Below, piece after piece: positions 1 through 7,700 of a stretch of DNA of 64,000 nucleotides (position 1 is its first letter; each line of letters starts with the position of its first letter). The position numbers were made by a program, and so were the translations under genes. A model generated the notes under the pieces. It was not told where the DNA came from. It saw nothing but the letters and a program-made list of their open reading frames with translations, and made no database searches. Source of the DNA: an uncultured Collinsella sp. (GTDB lineage Bacteria; Actinomycetota; Coriobacteriia; Coriobacteriales; Coriobacteriaceae); the NCBI GenBank assembly GCA_900540945.1, contig UQHQ01000001.1, positions 91,787-155,786 on the forward strand, read 5' to 3'.

Positions 1-443
1 CGTATTCCAGCGACGTTCACGATATGGCGCGCACCGCCCTCATCAACGACGTTGCCGCGTTTGCCCAAGGCCGCTACGAGGCCGTAATCGTGTTTGACGG
101 CGCGGGCAATATCTCCAGCGAGCGCCCCAACCTGCCGGCCCGTGGCGTGCGCATCGAGTTTTCGCCGACGGGCGTCTCTGCCGATACCGTGGTGCAGAAG
201 CTCTGCATCGAGGCACGCGAGGAAGGCCGCGCGTGCTCCGTGGTGTCGAGTGACGGCACGATCCAGGCCGTCGTCATGGGCAAGGGCGTCACGCGCATCT
301 CGAGCCGTATGCTGGTGGACGAGATCAAACAGATCGATAACGACGTTCACGAGGCCGAGGAAGCCCCGCAGATCAAGATGACTCTGGGCAGTCGCCTGAG
401 CCCCGATGCCCTGGCCAAGCTCAAGGCCCTGCGCGGGAGGTAG
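1..443 (+). CDS. YacP-like NYN-domain protein, C-terminal part
   Basis: The reading frame is open from the first bases of the window to the stop at 441-443, so the gene starts upstream. The in-frame ATG at 24 is probably internal, because the residues before it continue the fold. The visible part contains the segment VVFDGAGN-like (here VIVFDGAGN) and a later CSVVSSDGTIQ stretch followed by an alternating strand/helix pattern. This is typical of the YacP/DUF901 family of NYN (PIN-like) domains, which are predicted RNases. The N-terminal acidic catalytic residues lie outside the window. It converges with the gene that ends at 471. Family assignment is by recognition and the substrate is unknown. 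Confidence 0.65.
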   Translation, partial: YSSDVHDMARTALINDVAAFAQGRYEAVIVFDGAGNISSERPNLPARGVRIEFSPTGVSADTVVQKLCIEAREEGRACSVVSSDGTIQAVVMGKGVTRISSRMLVDEIKQIDNDVHEAEEAPQIKMTLGSRLSPDALAKLKALRGR

Positions 444-470
444 GGGAGCTGACGGCGCGACGCTGTCTCG

Positions 471-1811
471 CTAACTCCATTCAGCGATGTCGATCATTCT
501 ACGGAGGCGCCATGTAAGCGCCTCTTTTAGATAAGGCAGTCTTGCTGTAAGAGCGTCGTTTTTGGATAGGATCTCGATTGCCTCGTCAACGAAACCCTCG
601 AGCTTGTCGTCGTCAAACCAGCTCATATCCTCAACAAGCAGCATTTGTTTCGCGGGGCTTGAATGAAACTGCGCGCTGGTAAAACTGTGCTCTCCTGCCT
701 TAAGCTCCTCTAGAGAAACGTTGCACCAGAGCGATGAGCCCGAATCGAAGATGGGGGCTGGTCTGCAGACCAGTGAGTTGACGTTTCGCACGAGGCCGAA
801 GTTGCGCCAATGACGATCGTAGTTGGCGATGATGTCATCGCATACGATCATGCGGTCAAGGGCGTTTTTTATATCTGTCGCTCCAAGCTCCTCGCAGTTT
901 GCTACATACCGTTCGTAATCGGTTAGTCGCTCGTCTGCATTTGCATGCTGGTTTACATAGAACGCAGGGACATATTCTTCTTCGTCAGTTAAGAAGACGT
1001 TGCATGTGCTCAAGGCGGAAGTACCCGCGCCTTCGAGCGAATAGGGTACATAATCGCAAGCGTTTAGGATGCGACGGTGAAGTGCGGTCGCCACCAGTTC
1101 ATTATAGGGTTCCTGGTTCAAGTGCGCTCCTGCCTTATGCAGAATTCGACGCCCGCCCTCGCACGTCCAGTACTTTTGAAGATTGCCGTCCGAGGTGTTA
1201 TCGGGCTTTGCGGCAGCCGCTTTTCCCTCTGGGGCAAAGGGCGCAATGGACAGTGAGACGTCATCAAAGGCATTATTGAAGAAATTGATATCTTCCCACG
1301 CGAGACCGGAATCTTGGGGTCTAATCCAATACTGGTCGGATAGGGAGAGGCCGAGATTTCGCTGGATGAGTTCATCGGGAACATCGACTGCGGCTTCTGC
1401 AAGCAGGGAGGCTAGTCCAATGCGTGCGAGCGGGATACCGCGGCCTCGCCACCAAATGCGGAAAGAGTCGAGCGACACGGGACTATTGGGGCCAAGTACT
1501 CCAATAGGGGCGTGGATGTAATCGATGTCGGCGCCGATGTGGGTAAAGTCTTTTCGCGATGTGCTGTAGACCAGCTGGGCGACTTCGTGCGTGCGGTTCA
1601 TGAGGGTAAACGTAATCTCGCTTTTTCCATGGCCTCGACGGGGGCGTCCCCCCGCTTTGGTCACGGAGCGGAGTCGTGCGTTGACACTGTCTTTGTCGAT
1701 GAGCCATACACCAGAAGCCTTGCGGGCCTCAAGTGCTCCGTTTTTTATGAGCTCTTGCACCCTGCGCGGGGTGATGTCGAGTAGCTCTGCAGCTTCCTTC
1801 GTGGTCAACAT
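471..1811 (-). CDS. HTH-domain protein fused to a HipA-like kinase
   Basis: The first about 50 residues form an excisionase/MerR-type winged helix (MLTTKEAAELLDITPRRVQEL, continuing to a VWLIDKDSV wing). The rest looks like a HipA-type protein kinase. A lysine in the segment RRILHKAG could bind ATP, the catalytic loop NYDRHWRNFG is near residue 330, and a PIFDSGSSLW metal-binding loop is near residue 356. HipA kinases are toxins of type II toxin-antitoxin pairs and normally sit next to a separate HipB repressor. Here no second gene is seen and the DNA-binding part is on the same chain. I chose the ATG at 1811 because GAAGGG lies 8 nt upstream. An ATG 42 nt further up has no ribosome site and overlaps the operator repeats. 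GC is lower than the ribosomal genes. Kinase activity is inferred. Confidence 0.7.
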   Translation of the reverse strand: MLTTKEAAELLDITPRRVQELIKNGALEARKASGVWLIDKDSVNARLRSVTKAGGRPRRGHGKSEITFTLMNRTHEVAQLVYSTSRKDFTHIGADIDYIHAPIGVLGPNSPVSLDSFRIWWRGRGIPLARIGLASLLAEAAVDVPDELIQRNLGLSLSDQYWIRPQDSGLAWEDINFFNNAFDDVSLSIAPFAPEGKAAAAKPDNTSDGNLQKYWTCEGGRRILHKAGAHLNQEPYNELVATALHRRILNACDYVPYSLEGAGTSALSTCNVFLTDEEEYVPAFYVNQHANADERLTDYERYVANCEELGATDIKNALDRMIVCDDIIANYDRHWRNFGLVRNVNSLVCRPAPIFDSGSSLWCNVSLEELKAGEHSFTSAQFHSSPAKQMLLVEDMSWFDDDKLEGFVDEAIEILSKNDALTARLPYLKEALTWRLRRMIDIAEWS

Positions 1812-1830
1812 CGTGAAACCCTTCGCCAGA

Positions 1831-1888
1831 ACGAATAGTTTTATCTTCTTCATTGTAATAAAAACTATTCGTTCTGACGAATAGTTTT
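1831..1888. promoter_or_regulatory. Palindromic operator of the HTH-HipA-like gene
   Basis: A perfect inverted repeat, AAAACTATTCGT (1861-1872) and ACGAATAGTTTT (1877-1888), has a 4-nt centre. A third identical ACGAATAGTTTT box is at 1831-1842. All three lie between 20 and 78 nt upstream of the chosen start of the HTH-HipA-like gene, where its promoter should be. Autoregulation by the protein's own HTH domain is the simplest reading. Confidence 0.6.
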
Positions 1889-1972
1889 GAGATGTGGTCG
1901 GTCAAAGGGCCTGTTGCGCCTCGTCCGCAATTCCTTTATTCTAAACAGGCTTCGCGCGAAAGCGCCAAGTGT

Positions 1973-2047
1973 GCCAGTGTGGCGCAACGGTAGCGCAACT
2001 GATTTGTAATCAGTGGGTTGCAGGTTCGATTCCTGTCACTGGCTCCA
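1973..2047 (+). tRNA. tRNA-Thr (TGT anticodon)
   Basis: Complete cloverleaf. The acceptor GCCAGTG (1973-1979) pairs with CACTGGC (2037-2043). The anticodon stem ACTGA/TCAGT encloses loop TTTGTAA with anticodon TGT at 2005-2007. The T-arm has loop TTCGATT. The discriminator is T2044 and CCA is encoded at 2045-2047. It stands alone, with accessory genes on both sides. Confidence 0.95.
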
Positions 2048-2134
2048 TGAGAGTTTCGGGTTCTGTTCCCTTGTGGGACAGGGCCCGTTTCTTGTATGTG
2101 CCGGAATCGAACCTCCGAGGGCGCGAGCGTCAAG

Positions 2135-2183
2135 CGAACGCGGAGCGTTCGTAGCGAGCGGGCAAGGATGCCGGCAGGCATCC
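2135..2183. repeat. Two small perfect hairpins inside the tRNA-end duplication
   Basis: Two adjacent perfect 7-bp hairpins are seen: CGAACGC/GCGTTCG at 2135-2151 (3-nt loop) and GGATGCC/GGCATCC at 2166-2183 (4-nt loop). They lie between the tRNA-Thr and the second copy of its 3' end. No coding frame fits the stretch. Function unknown. Confidence 0.5.
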
Positions 2184-2219
2184 GAAGCCGGAGCGGATAC
2201 GCGAAGCGAATACGCGGAC

Positions 2220-2241
2220 TTCCTGTCACTGGCTCCATGAG
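2220..2241 (+). repeat. Direct duplication of the tRNA-Thr 3' end (att-like)
   Basis: These 22 nt repeat 2030-2051 exactly. The repeat covers the end of the T-loop, the acceptor 3' strand, CCA and four bases beyond. Such tRNA-end duplications are the usual scar of site-specific integration, marking attL/attR. The stretch between the copies is only about 170 nt and has no integrase, so this is either a remnant or the edge of a lost element. Confidence 0.55.
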
Positions 2242-2273
2242 TTTTCGCAGGTCGGGGGCCGTATGGCTCCCGA

Positions 2274-2316
2274 TGTTGCATTTTCATGCAACAGTTCATG
2301 CAACAAAAATGCAACA
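2274..2316. promoter_or_regulatory. Cluster of four phased 8-nt boxes
   Basis: The boxes are TGTTGCAT (2274-2281) in reverse orientation, then ATGCAACA at 2286-2293, 2298-2305 and 2309-2316. Starts are 12, 12 and 11 nt apart, about one helical turn, so a protein could bind all on one face. The next gene downstream is the DUF262 gene at 2635. The rest of 2317-2634 holds nothing I can identify. Confidence 0.45.
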
Positions 2317-2634
2317 ATTAAATCTGAAAGTGCACTTGTGTGTTTTGCAACCGATGCTCATTGTCAATAAACGCGTGCAATGAAGCGGGAAAAGCCAAGC
2401 TTACAGTTGCTGTCTCCATTAGAGTTTTGGGCTTTGTGTCTCCAACTGGGATAGAGTGGAAAGTGACCAGGGCGCTGAGAGCTCCGATGTTGCTTCTCGA
2501 AAGATCGCACGCCGTGCACGGCTCTCTTTCCTGTAGCCCATGGGTATTACTATAGTCTAGATTTAATTCGGCGCGAGAAGTCAAGAGCGACAAGGATTTC
2601 CCGTCGTTTGTGAGCAAGGCGATTGAAAGGACCC

Positions 2635-4487
2635 ATGATGATTAATAGCGTAGAGGATCCAACGGTTGCCAATATTTTGTCGACCGATATGCTAAAAATC
2701 TATGACATTCCTCGTTACCAGCGCGAATATACTTGGAATCAGCGCGACTGGGCGAATCTCTATGACGATATCACCCAAAACGACGCCGGCTACTTTCTGG
2801 GCTCGTTTATTGTCGTGAACGGGACTGTGAATTCCAAGATGGATACCATTCACTATGAAGTTATCGATGGCCAACAACGCCTGACGACGCTCAGCCTTCT
2901 CCTTGCCGCCCTCTATACTCGCATCATGGAGCATAAGGATTCTATCGATGACGACATGATGTTGGACGATATCCGACCCCTGCGCAATCGTCTGATCTTG
3001 AAATCTGACAAGTCAATGACGCGCGTTATTCCTCAGGTTCAGAATCATAATCTTGAGGATTACCGCTGGATCTTGAAGGAACATATCGGCCTAGATGCGG
3101 TTATGCAAAAGCCGAAGTTCCTTGGTCTGAGAAAGATGTCTAAGGCATTCAACTACTTTTACGATCGACTGGGTGAGGACGTTGGAGGCAGGGACGGAAT
3201 CGAGTGCGTTCGCTGCCTCCTTGATATCTGCAGGCTGGTGTGCTCGGCGGTCGTGGTCCAGATTACCGTAGATAGCCATGCTGACGCCTACACCTTGTTC
3301 GCGTCCCTTAACAACCGCGGTGTTCCCTTGAGCGCCGTCGACCTTATCAAGAACATGCTTCTCGGCAAGGTTGCCGGGGTGGATGACGGACAGCTCGACT
3401 ATTACTTTGAACGCTGGCAGGAAGTGCTCCACAATCTCGGCGATGACTACAAGACGCAGGAGCGCTTCTTCCGCCAGAACTACGATGCCTTCCGCCGGGA
3501 GGTGAACAAGCCATTTATCGGCGAATCTGGCTCCCAACTCCCCCTCGGTTCCGTTGCCACGCGTTCCAACCTTCTGAAAATCTACGAGAAGCGGATGGAA
3601 GCCGATGACGGCGCCCTTAAGGTGTTGGACGAGCTGACCGAGAATTCCGCACTCTACTCGAAGATCATTGGACTCGATCAAGAGGGCCCGGATTCCGAGC
3701 TTTCGGATCAGCTTTTGGAGCTTTCGAGAGCGCAGGGCGTCGCATCTTACCTGATGCTGCTGTTCCTCTTCAAGAAGCAGAACCAGTTGGAGCTAAAAGA
3801 TGAAACCCTCGCGCTTCTTGTTAAGCTCCTCGTCTGCTTCTTTGTCCGACGCAACCTCACCGATACGCCTCCCACACGTGACCTTGAGAGGCTCTTCATC
3901 AGTATTTGTGAGAGCCTCGAAAGCGAGGGTCTCAAGGGCATTGCGGCCGCGGAGTACATCAAGAAGCGCCTCGTCGACGTGTCTGCCAGTGACGCTTCCT
4001 TCAAAGAACGTCTTGAGGGGCCGATTTACGACGTCAATCCCGATATGACGCGCTACATCCTTACTGTTATCGCATCTCCGAGCGTTACGAAAGAGATGAA
4101 GTCACTTTGGGAACGATACGCCTCCGGAAACTACGTCTGGACAATCGAGCACATCTTCCCTCAGGGCAAGAACATTCCAGATGAATGTGTGAAGATGGTT
4201 GCGGACGGCGACATGTCTAAGGCGATTGAGGTGCAGGAGAAACAGGTCCACACGCTTGGAAATCTAACCATCACCGGGTATAACTCAAAGCTGAGCAACA
4301 TGCCCTTTGTGACCAAGCGAGACCGCAAGGATGTCAAGGGGCGAATGTCGGATACCGCAACGGGTTGAACCTGAACGACGAGTTGGTAAACACGGATACC
4401 TGGACCAGCGAGCAGATTCAAGAGCGCACAGACAAGCTCGTTGGACTCACTTTGAAAGCTTTTGACTTTGACGAGATTGAGTTCTAG
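2635..4487 (+). pseudogene. DUF262/DUF1524 (GmrSD-type) nuclease, frameshifted near the 3' end
   Basis: The N-terminal DUF262 domain is clear, with IYDIPRYQREYTW near residue 22, the signature DGQQR at about 78-82, and LFASLNNRG later. The C-terminal DUF1524/HNH-like domain has WTIEHIFPQ near residue 502 and HTLGNLTITGYN. Proteins of this build include type IV modification-dependent restriction enzymes, which suggests a role in phage defence. The frame hits a stop at 4366-4368. The natural C-terminus (GYRNGLNLNDELVN to FDEIEF) continues in another frame to 4487. One missing G in the GGGG run at 4338-4341 accounts for this. The start is ATG 2635 or 2638, after GAAAGGA; a TTG at 2623 lies inside that site. 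The frameshift could be real or a base-calling error in the G run. Confidence 0.75.
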
Positions 4488-4532
4488 TGACCGCCAGCAA
4501 TATCTTGGGGACATTCAGTCCAAACGATTCAA

Positions 4533-4747
4533 TCTTGATCTGTAACATCTAGACCGTTATTTCTCTTCAAGCTGTTACAGATTGAGATGTTAAGACGGGT
4601 TGGCGGGTAATATCTCGATCTGTAACACGAAGGGGCGGAAAACCGTTCGTACTGTTACAGAATGAGACGTAAGCCAGGGTCTCTGCGAAACATCTCGATC
4701 TGTAACAGATAGGGGAGAAAATGTTCTCTAAATGTTACAGATAGAGA
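4533..4747. repeat. Array A: three 55-nt inverted-repeat units, 80-nt period
   Basis: Units at 4533-4587, 4613-4667 and 4693-4747 start exactly 80 nt apart. Each has a left arm close to TCTCGATCTGTAACA, a 25-nt interior and a right arm close to TGTTACAGATTGAGA. The gaps between units are also 25 nt, so 15-nt boxes alternate in direction every 40 nt. In units 2 and 3 the interiors hold a second, different but self-complementary stem (CGAA/TTCG; GAGAA/TTCTC). The same family recurs at 59071-59286. No gene is seen in 4488-5137. Confidence 0.85.
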
Positions 4748-4779
4748 CAAAGGCGGGAGCGGGCCCAGCCGTTTACCTT

Positions 4780-4922
4780 GAGCGTGGATTTCTGGACGTA
4801 CGAGCGTGGAAAATCTACCGCCTAGTGAATGAGCGTGGATAATCTGCCACTTTGGGTTCGAAGCCGTGCTAAAAGAGGGAGATTATCCACGCTCGATTTC
4901 AAACGGGAGATAATCCACACTC
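4780..4922. repeat. Five 18-nt boxes, three forward and two reverse
   Basis: The forward boxes resemble GAGCGTGGATAATCTGCC at 4780, 4802-4819 and 4831-4848. Reverse-complement boxes are at 4878-4894 and 4905-4922. The forward and reverse sets can pair into a long hairpin. They directly follow array A but have an unrelated sequence. Function unknown. Confidence 0.65.
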
Positions 4923-5103
4923 GTCCGTGCCGGAAAAGCTCGATCGCGACCTATGTAATAGCGCGAGAGGGTCGTTATCGAAGGTCGATGCTGTAGGCGT
5001 ACTCCACCGTGCCAAAGTGTTCCCTTGGGAAATGTCACCAGCGTAGCGAAATCCACCGCCCTTCATATCTAAACTCAACAAAAACGCAGGTCAAAGGCAT
5101 ATA

Positions 5104-5126
5104 GATACGCCCGGCACCGTGTATCT
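5104..5126 (+). promoter_or_regulatory. Shared translation-operon motif, copy 1 (tRNA-tuf)
   Basis: GATACGCCCGGCACCGTG followed by TATCT, flanked by TAGATAC/GTATCTA arms. Near-identical motifs stand before rpsL (44018), rplC (49789) and rplB (51654). Here it lies just upstream of a good TTGACA/TATTAT promoter. Confidence 0.6.
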
Positions 5127-5137
5127 AGAGGTTTTCG

Positions 5138-5167
5138 TTGACAGCCCCCAAGGTTGCATCGTATTAT
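5138..5167 (+). promoter_or_regulatory. Promoter of the tRNA-Tyr/Thr/Met-tuf operon
   Basis: A perfect -35 TTGACA (5138-5143) and a -10 TATTAT (5162-5167) are separated by 18 nt. The first tRNA begins about 60 nt downstream. This is the only strong promoter before tuf. Confidence 0.75.
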
Positions 5168-5229
5168 CTTTTTCGTTCGCGGGGGCGGCGGTCCAAAAGA
5201 CCAAAGAACCTGCGGATACTTGAACGATT

Positions 5230-5311
5230 GGGAGTTTGCCCGAGTGGTTAATGGGGACGGGCTGTAAACCCGTTGGCTCTGCCTACATAGGTTCGAATCC
5301 TATAGCTCCCA
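5230..5311 (+). tRNA. tRNA-Tyr (GTA anticodon)
   Basis: Long variable arm, as expected for a type II tRNA. The acceptor GGGAGTT pairs with AGCTCCC (one G-T pair), and the anticodon GTA is at 5264-5266 in loop CTGTAAA. The discriminator is A5311 and CCA is not encoded. First gene of a three-tRNA cluster read into tuf. Confidence 0.95.
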
Positions 5312-5321
5312 CCCGTCAAGT

Positions 5322-5397
5322 GCCTGTATAGCTCAGTCGGTAGAGCACTTCGTTGGTAACGAAGAGGTCACCAGTTCAAGTCTGGTTGCAGGCTCCA
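5322..5397 (+). tRNA. tRNA-Thr (GGT anticodon)
   Basis: The acceptor GCCTGTA pairs with TGCAGGC (5387-5393). The anticodon stem CTTCG/CGAAG carries loop TTGGTAA with GGT at 5355-5357. CCA is encoded at 5395-5397. It lies 10 nt after tRNA-Tyr. Confidence 0.95.
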
Positions 5398-5400
5398 TCC

Positions 5401-5477
5401 GGCGGTGTAGCTCAGTTGGTTAGAGCACACGGTTCATACCCGTGGCGTCACTGGTTCGAATCCAGTCACCGCTACCA
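5401..5477 (+). tRNA. tRNA-Met (CAT anticodon), elongator type
   Basis: The acceptor GGCGGTG pairs with CACCGCT; the first pair is G-T. The anticodon CAT is at 5435-5437 in loop TTCATAC, and CCA is encoded at 5475-5477. The anticodon stem lacks the three G-C pairs of initiators, so I call it elongator Met. A lysidine-modified tRNA-Ile cannot be excluded from sequence alone. Confidence 0.9.
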
Positions 5478-5488
5478 TAGGTAACACG

Positions 5489-5519
5489 GTGGCTTCTCAA
5501 TAGTATGTTGAGAGGCCAC
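5489..5519 (+). promoter_or_regulatory. Hairpin between the tRNAs and tuf
   Basis: GTGGCTTCTCAA and TTGAGAGGCCAC form a 12-bp stem with one mismatch. No T-run follows. It may mark processing of the tRNA-tuf transcript or act as a partial attenuator. Confidence 0.45.
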
Positions 5520-5573
5520 TATGGTATAAAGGCAAAGTCCCGTCCGGGGACGACCTGTTAAGAGGAGGGCTTT

Positions 5574-6764
5574 ATGGCCAAAGAGAAGTTTGAGCGCACT
5601 AAGCCGCATGTTAACATCGGCACCATTGGTCACGTCGACCACGGCAAGACCACGCTGACCGCCGCCATCACCAAGGTTCTCTCTGAGACCGAGGGCTGCA
5701 AGGCTGACTTCACTGCGTTCGAGAACATCGACAAGGCTCCCGAGGAGCGCGAGCGCGGCATTACGATCTCCGTCTCCCACGTTGAGTACGAGACTGCTGC
5801 CCGTCACTACGCTCACGTTGACTGCCCGGGCCACGCTGACTACGTCAAGAACATGATCTCCGGTGCTGCTCAGATGGACGGCGCTATCCTGGTCATCGCC
5901 GCTACCGACGGCCCCATGGCTCAGACTCGCGAGCACATCCTGCTCGCCCGTCAGGTCGGCGTTCCCTACATCGTCGTCTTCCTGAACAAGTGCGACATGG
6001 TCGACGATGACGAGCTCATCGACCTCGTCGAGATGGAGACCCGTGAGCTCCTCTCCGAGTACGATTTCCCCGGCGACGACATCCCCGTCATCCGTGGTTC
6101 CGCTCTGGGCGCTCTCGAGGGCGACGCCAAGTGGATGGACGCCATTCGCGAGCTCATGAAGGCCGTCGACGAGTACATCCCGACGCCTGCTCGTAACAAC
6201 GACCTTCCGTTCCTGATGGCCGTTGAGGACGTTATGACCATCTCCGGCCGTGGTACCGTTGCTACCGGCCGTGTCGAGCGCGGTGAGCTCAAGCTCAACG
6301 AGCCCGTCGAGATCGTCGGCATCAAGGATACCCAGAACACCGTCGTTACCGGTATCGAGATGTTCCGTAAGTCCATGGACTTCTGCGAGGCTGGCGACAA
6401 CGTCGGTCTGCTGCTCCGCGGCATCAAGCGCGAGGACATCGAGCGCGGCCAGGTTCTCTGCAAGCCTGGTTCGGTTACCCCGCACACCAAGTTCACCGGC
6501 GAGATCTACGTTCTGACCAAGGAGGAGGGCGGCCGTCACACCCCGTTCTTCGATGGTTATCGTCCTCAGTTCTACTTCCGTACCACCGACGTTACCGGTA
6601 CGGTCAAGCTGCCCGAGGGCACCGAGATGGCTATGCCTGGTGACCACATCACCATCGAGGGCGACCTCATTCACCCGATCGCCATGGAGGAGGGCCTGCG
6701 CTTCGCTATCCGCGAGGGTGGCCACACCGTCGGTTCGGGCATCGTCTCCACGATCATTGAGTAA
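5574..6764 (+). CDS. tuf: Elongation factor Tu
   Basis: Brings aminoacyl-tRNA to the ribosome with GTP. The 396 residues have the full family length: G1 GHVDHGKTT near residue 18, the effector segment ERGITI, G3 DCPGHADY, and G4 NKCD, followed by the two beta-barrel domains. The start ATG follows AAGAGGAGGG. tuf lies here behind tRNA genes and is absent from its other common place after fusA, where rpsJ follows instead. Very strong C/G-ending codon bias marks high expression. Confidence 0.98.
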   Translation: MAKEKFERTKPHVNIGTIGHVDHGKTTLTAAITKVLSETEGCKADFTAFENIDKAPEERERGITISVSHVEYETAARHYAHVDCPGHADYVKNMISGAAQMDGAILVIAATDGPMAQTREHILLARQVGVPYIVVFLNKCDMVDDDELIDLVEMETRELLSEYDFPGDDIPVIRGSALGALEGDAKWMDAIRELMKAVDEYIPTPARNNDLPFLMAVEDVMTISGRGTVATGRVERGELKLNEPVEIVGIKDTQNTVVTGIEMFRKSMDFCEAGDNVGLLLRGIKREDIERGQVLCKPGSVTPHTKFTGEIYVLTKEEGGRHTPFFDGYRPQFYFRTTDVTGTVKLPEGTEMAMPGDHITIEGDLIHPIAMEEGLRFAIREGGHTVGSGIVSTIIE

Positions 6765-6794
6765 ATTAGCTCTTTGATATAGCTGACTTAGAGA

Positions 6795-6827
6795 GAACCC
6801 GGCACTTATAGGGTGCCGGGTTCTTTT
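6795..6827 (+). terminator. Rho-independent terminator of tuf
   Basis: The stem AACCCGGCAC/GTGCCGGGTT is followed by CTTTT, about 30 nt after the tuf stop. Confidence 0.85.
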
Positions 6828-6968
6828 CTACGCGGGGCTTGTTCCCTGACGATTGCGCTTCGCTCGCTCTTAAGCCGAGCGCGAGGGATCGATTAGATCT
6901 CGCTGGCTTCATTGATGTGTTCCAAATATGAATGGATCCAGCGAGAACCAATTGATTCGAGGTTTTCA

Positions 6969-6996
6969 TTGACAGCACTTACGTAGAGCTGATAAA
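6969..6996 (+). promoter_or_regulatory. Promoter of rpmG-tRNA-Trp-secE
   Basis: TTGACA at 6969-6974 and GATAAA at 6991-6996 have a 16-nt spacer, 48 nt before rpmG. The 130 nt between the tuf terminator and this promoter show nothing else. Confidence 0.65.
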
Positions 6997-7043
6997 GTAC
7001 CAACTCGTGCCCGTACGGGGCGGAAATGAAAGGTTCAGGATAA

Positions 7044-7193
7044 ATGCGTACTCTAGTTACTCTTGCGTGCACTGAGTGCAAGCGCCGCAACTATACGACC
7101 ACCAAGAACAAGTCGAACATGCCTGATCGTATGGAGATCAAGAAGTATTGCCCCTGGTGCCGTCACCACACGCTGCACAAAGAGACTCGCTAG
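7044..7193 (+). CDS. rpmG: 50S ribosomal protein L33
   Basis: A 49-residue protein starting [19 protein letters not shown]. It keeps both zinc-ribbon pairs (CTEC and CPWC) and ends HKETR. This is the normal length for the zinc-binding form of L33 in the large subunit. The gene is short but clear by family match and by its classical place before tRNA-Trp, secE and nusG. Confidence 0.95.
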   Translation: MRTLVTLACTECKRRNYTTTKNKSNMPDRMEIKKYCPWCRHHTLHKETR

Positions 7194-7206
7194 TCTCTAG
7201 TCACAT

Positions 7207-7282
7207 ACGCCAGTAGTTCAATTGGTAGAGCATCGGTCTCCAAAACCGAGTGTTGAGGGTTCGAGTCCTTCCTGGCGTGCCA
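7207..7282 (+). tRNA. tRNA-Trp (CCA anticodon)
   Basis: The acceptor ACGCCAG pairs with CTGGCGT. The anticodon stem TCGGT/ACCGA carries loop CTCCAAA with CCA at 7240-7242. The 3' CCA is encoded at 7280-7282. Its place between rpmG and secE is conserved in many Gram-positives and Actinobacteria. Confidence 0.95.
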
Positions 7283-7291
7283 GTCATTATT

Positions 7292-7319
7292 CCGTAAGCT
7301 CCCAATTGGGGGCTTACGG
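7292..7319 (+). terminator. Hairpin after tRNA-Trp
   Basis: CCGTAAGC/GCTTACGG surround CCC/GGG and are followed by a short TTTA. It could release part of the tRNA transcripts, with the remainder reading into secE. Confidence 0.5.
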
Positions 7320-7358
7320 TTTACTCATGTATAAGCGCATTGCGCGGAGGTAACCCAA

Positions 7359-7697
7359 ATGGCCAACAAGAAGAACAAGAAGAAGGCTCAGCAGCCGGCA
7401 CCTGCCAACAACGCTGCTGCCAACTCCAAGGTTGAGGCCAAGAAGGCCGTTGCCAAGAAGAACGAGAAGGCTGCGAAGTCCAAGAAGAACGAGAAGCCTG
7501 GTTTCTTCGCCCGCACCAAGAAGTATTTCGCTTCGGTGAAGTCCGAGATGAAGCGTGTCACGTGGCCCGATAAGAAGGAGCTCGTGAACTACTCGGTCGT
7601 CGTTTGCGCTTCTCTGATCGTCGTCGGCGTCGTCATCGCTCTGCTCGATGCTGGCTTTGGCGAGGCTCTTGCTCTGTTCTCTGGATTGAGGGGCTAA
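7359..7697 (+). CDS. secE: Preprotein translocase subunit SecE
   Basis: SecE clamps SecY in the Sec translocon. The protein has a long Lys/Ala-rich N-terminal extension (residues 1-50). The conserved segment around VKSEMKRVTWPDKKEL follows, and then one membrane helix near the end (VVVCASLIVVGVVIALL). Single-span forms are usual in Gram-positives. The start ATG follows CGGAGG. nusG starts 3 nt after its stop. Confidence 0.95.
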   Translation: MANKKNKKKAQQPAPANNAAANSKVEAKKAVAKKNEKAAKSKKNEKPGFFARTKKYFASVKSEMKRVTWPDKKELVNYSVVVCASLIVVGVVIALLDAGFGEALALFSGLRG

Positions 7698-7700
7698 ACC

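Noticed and set aside
4485..4490. Frameshift in the DUF262 gene as programmed frameshifting
   Set aside because: No slippery heptamer with a downstream pseudoknot is evident; a simple loss of one G in a G run explains it.
4533..4747. Array A considered as a CRISPR
   Set aside because: The boxes alternate in direction, the units are palindromic with related interiors, only three are present and no cas gene is in the window. The same holds for array B.
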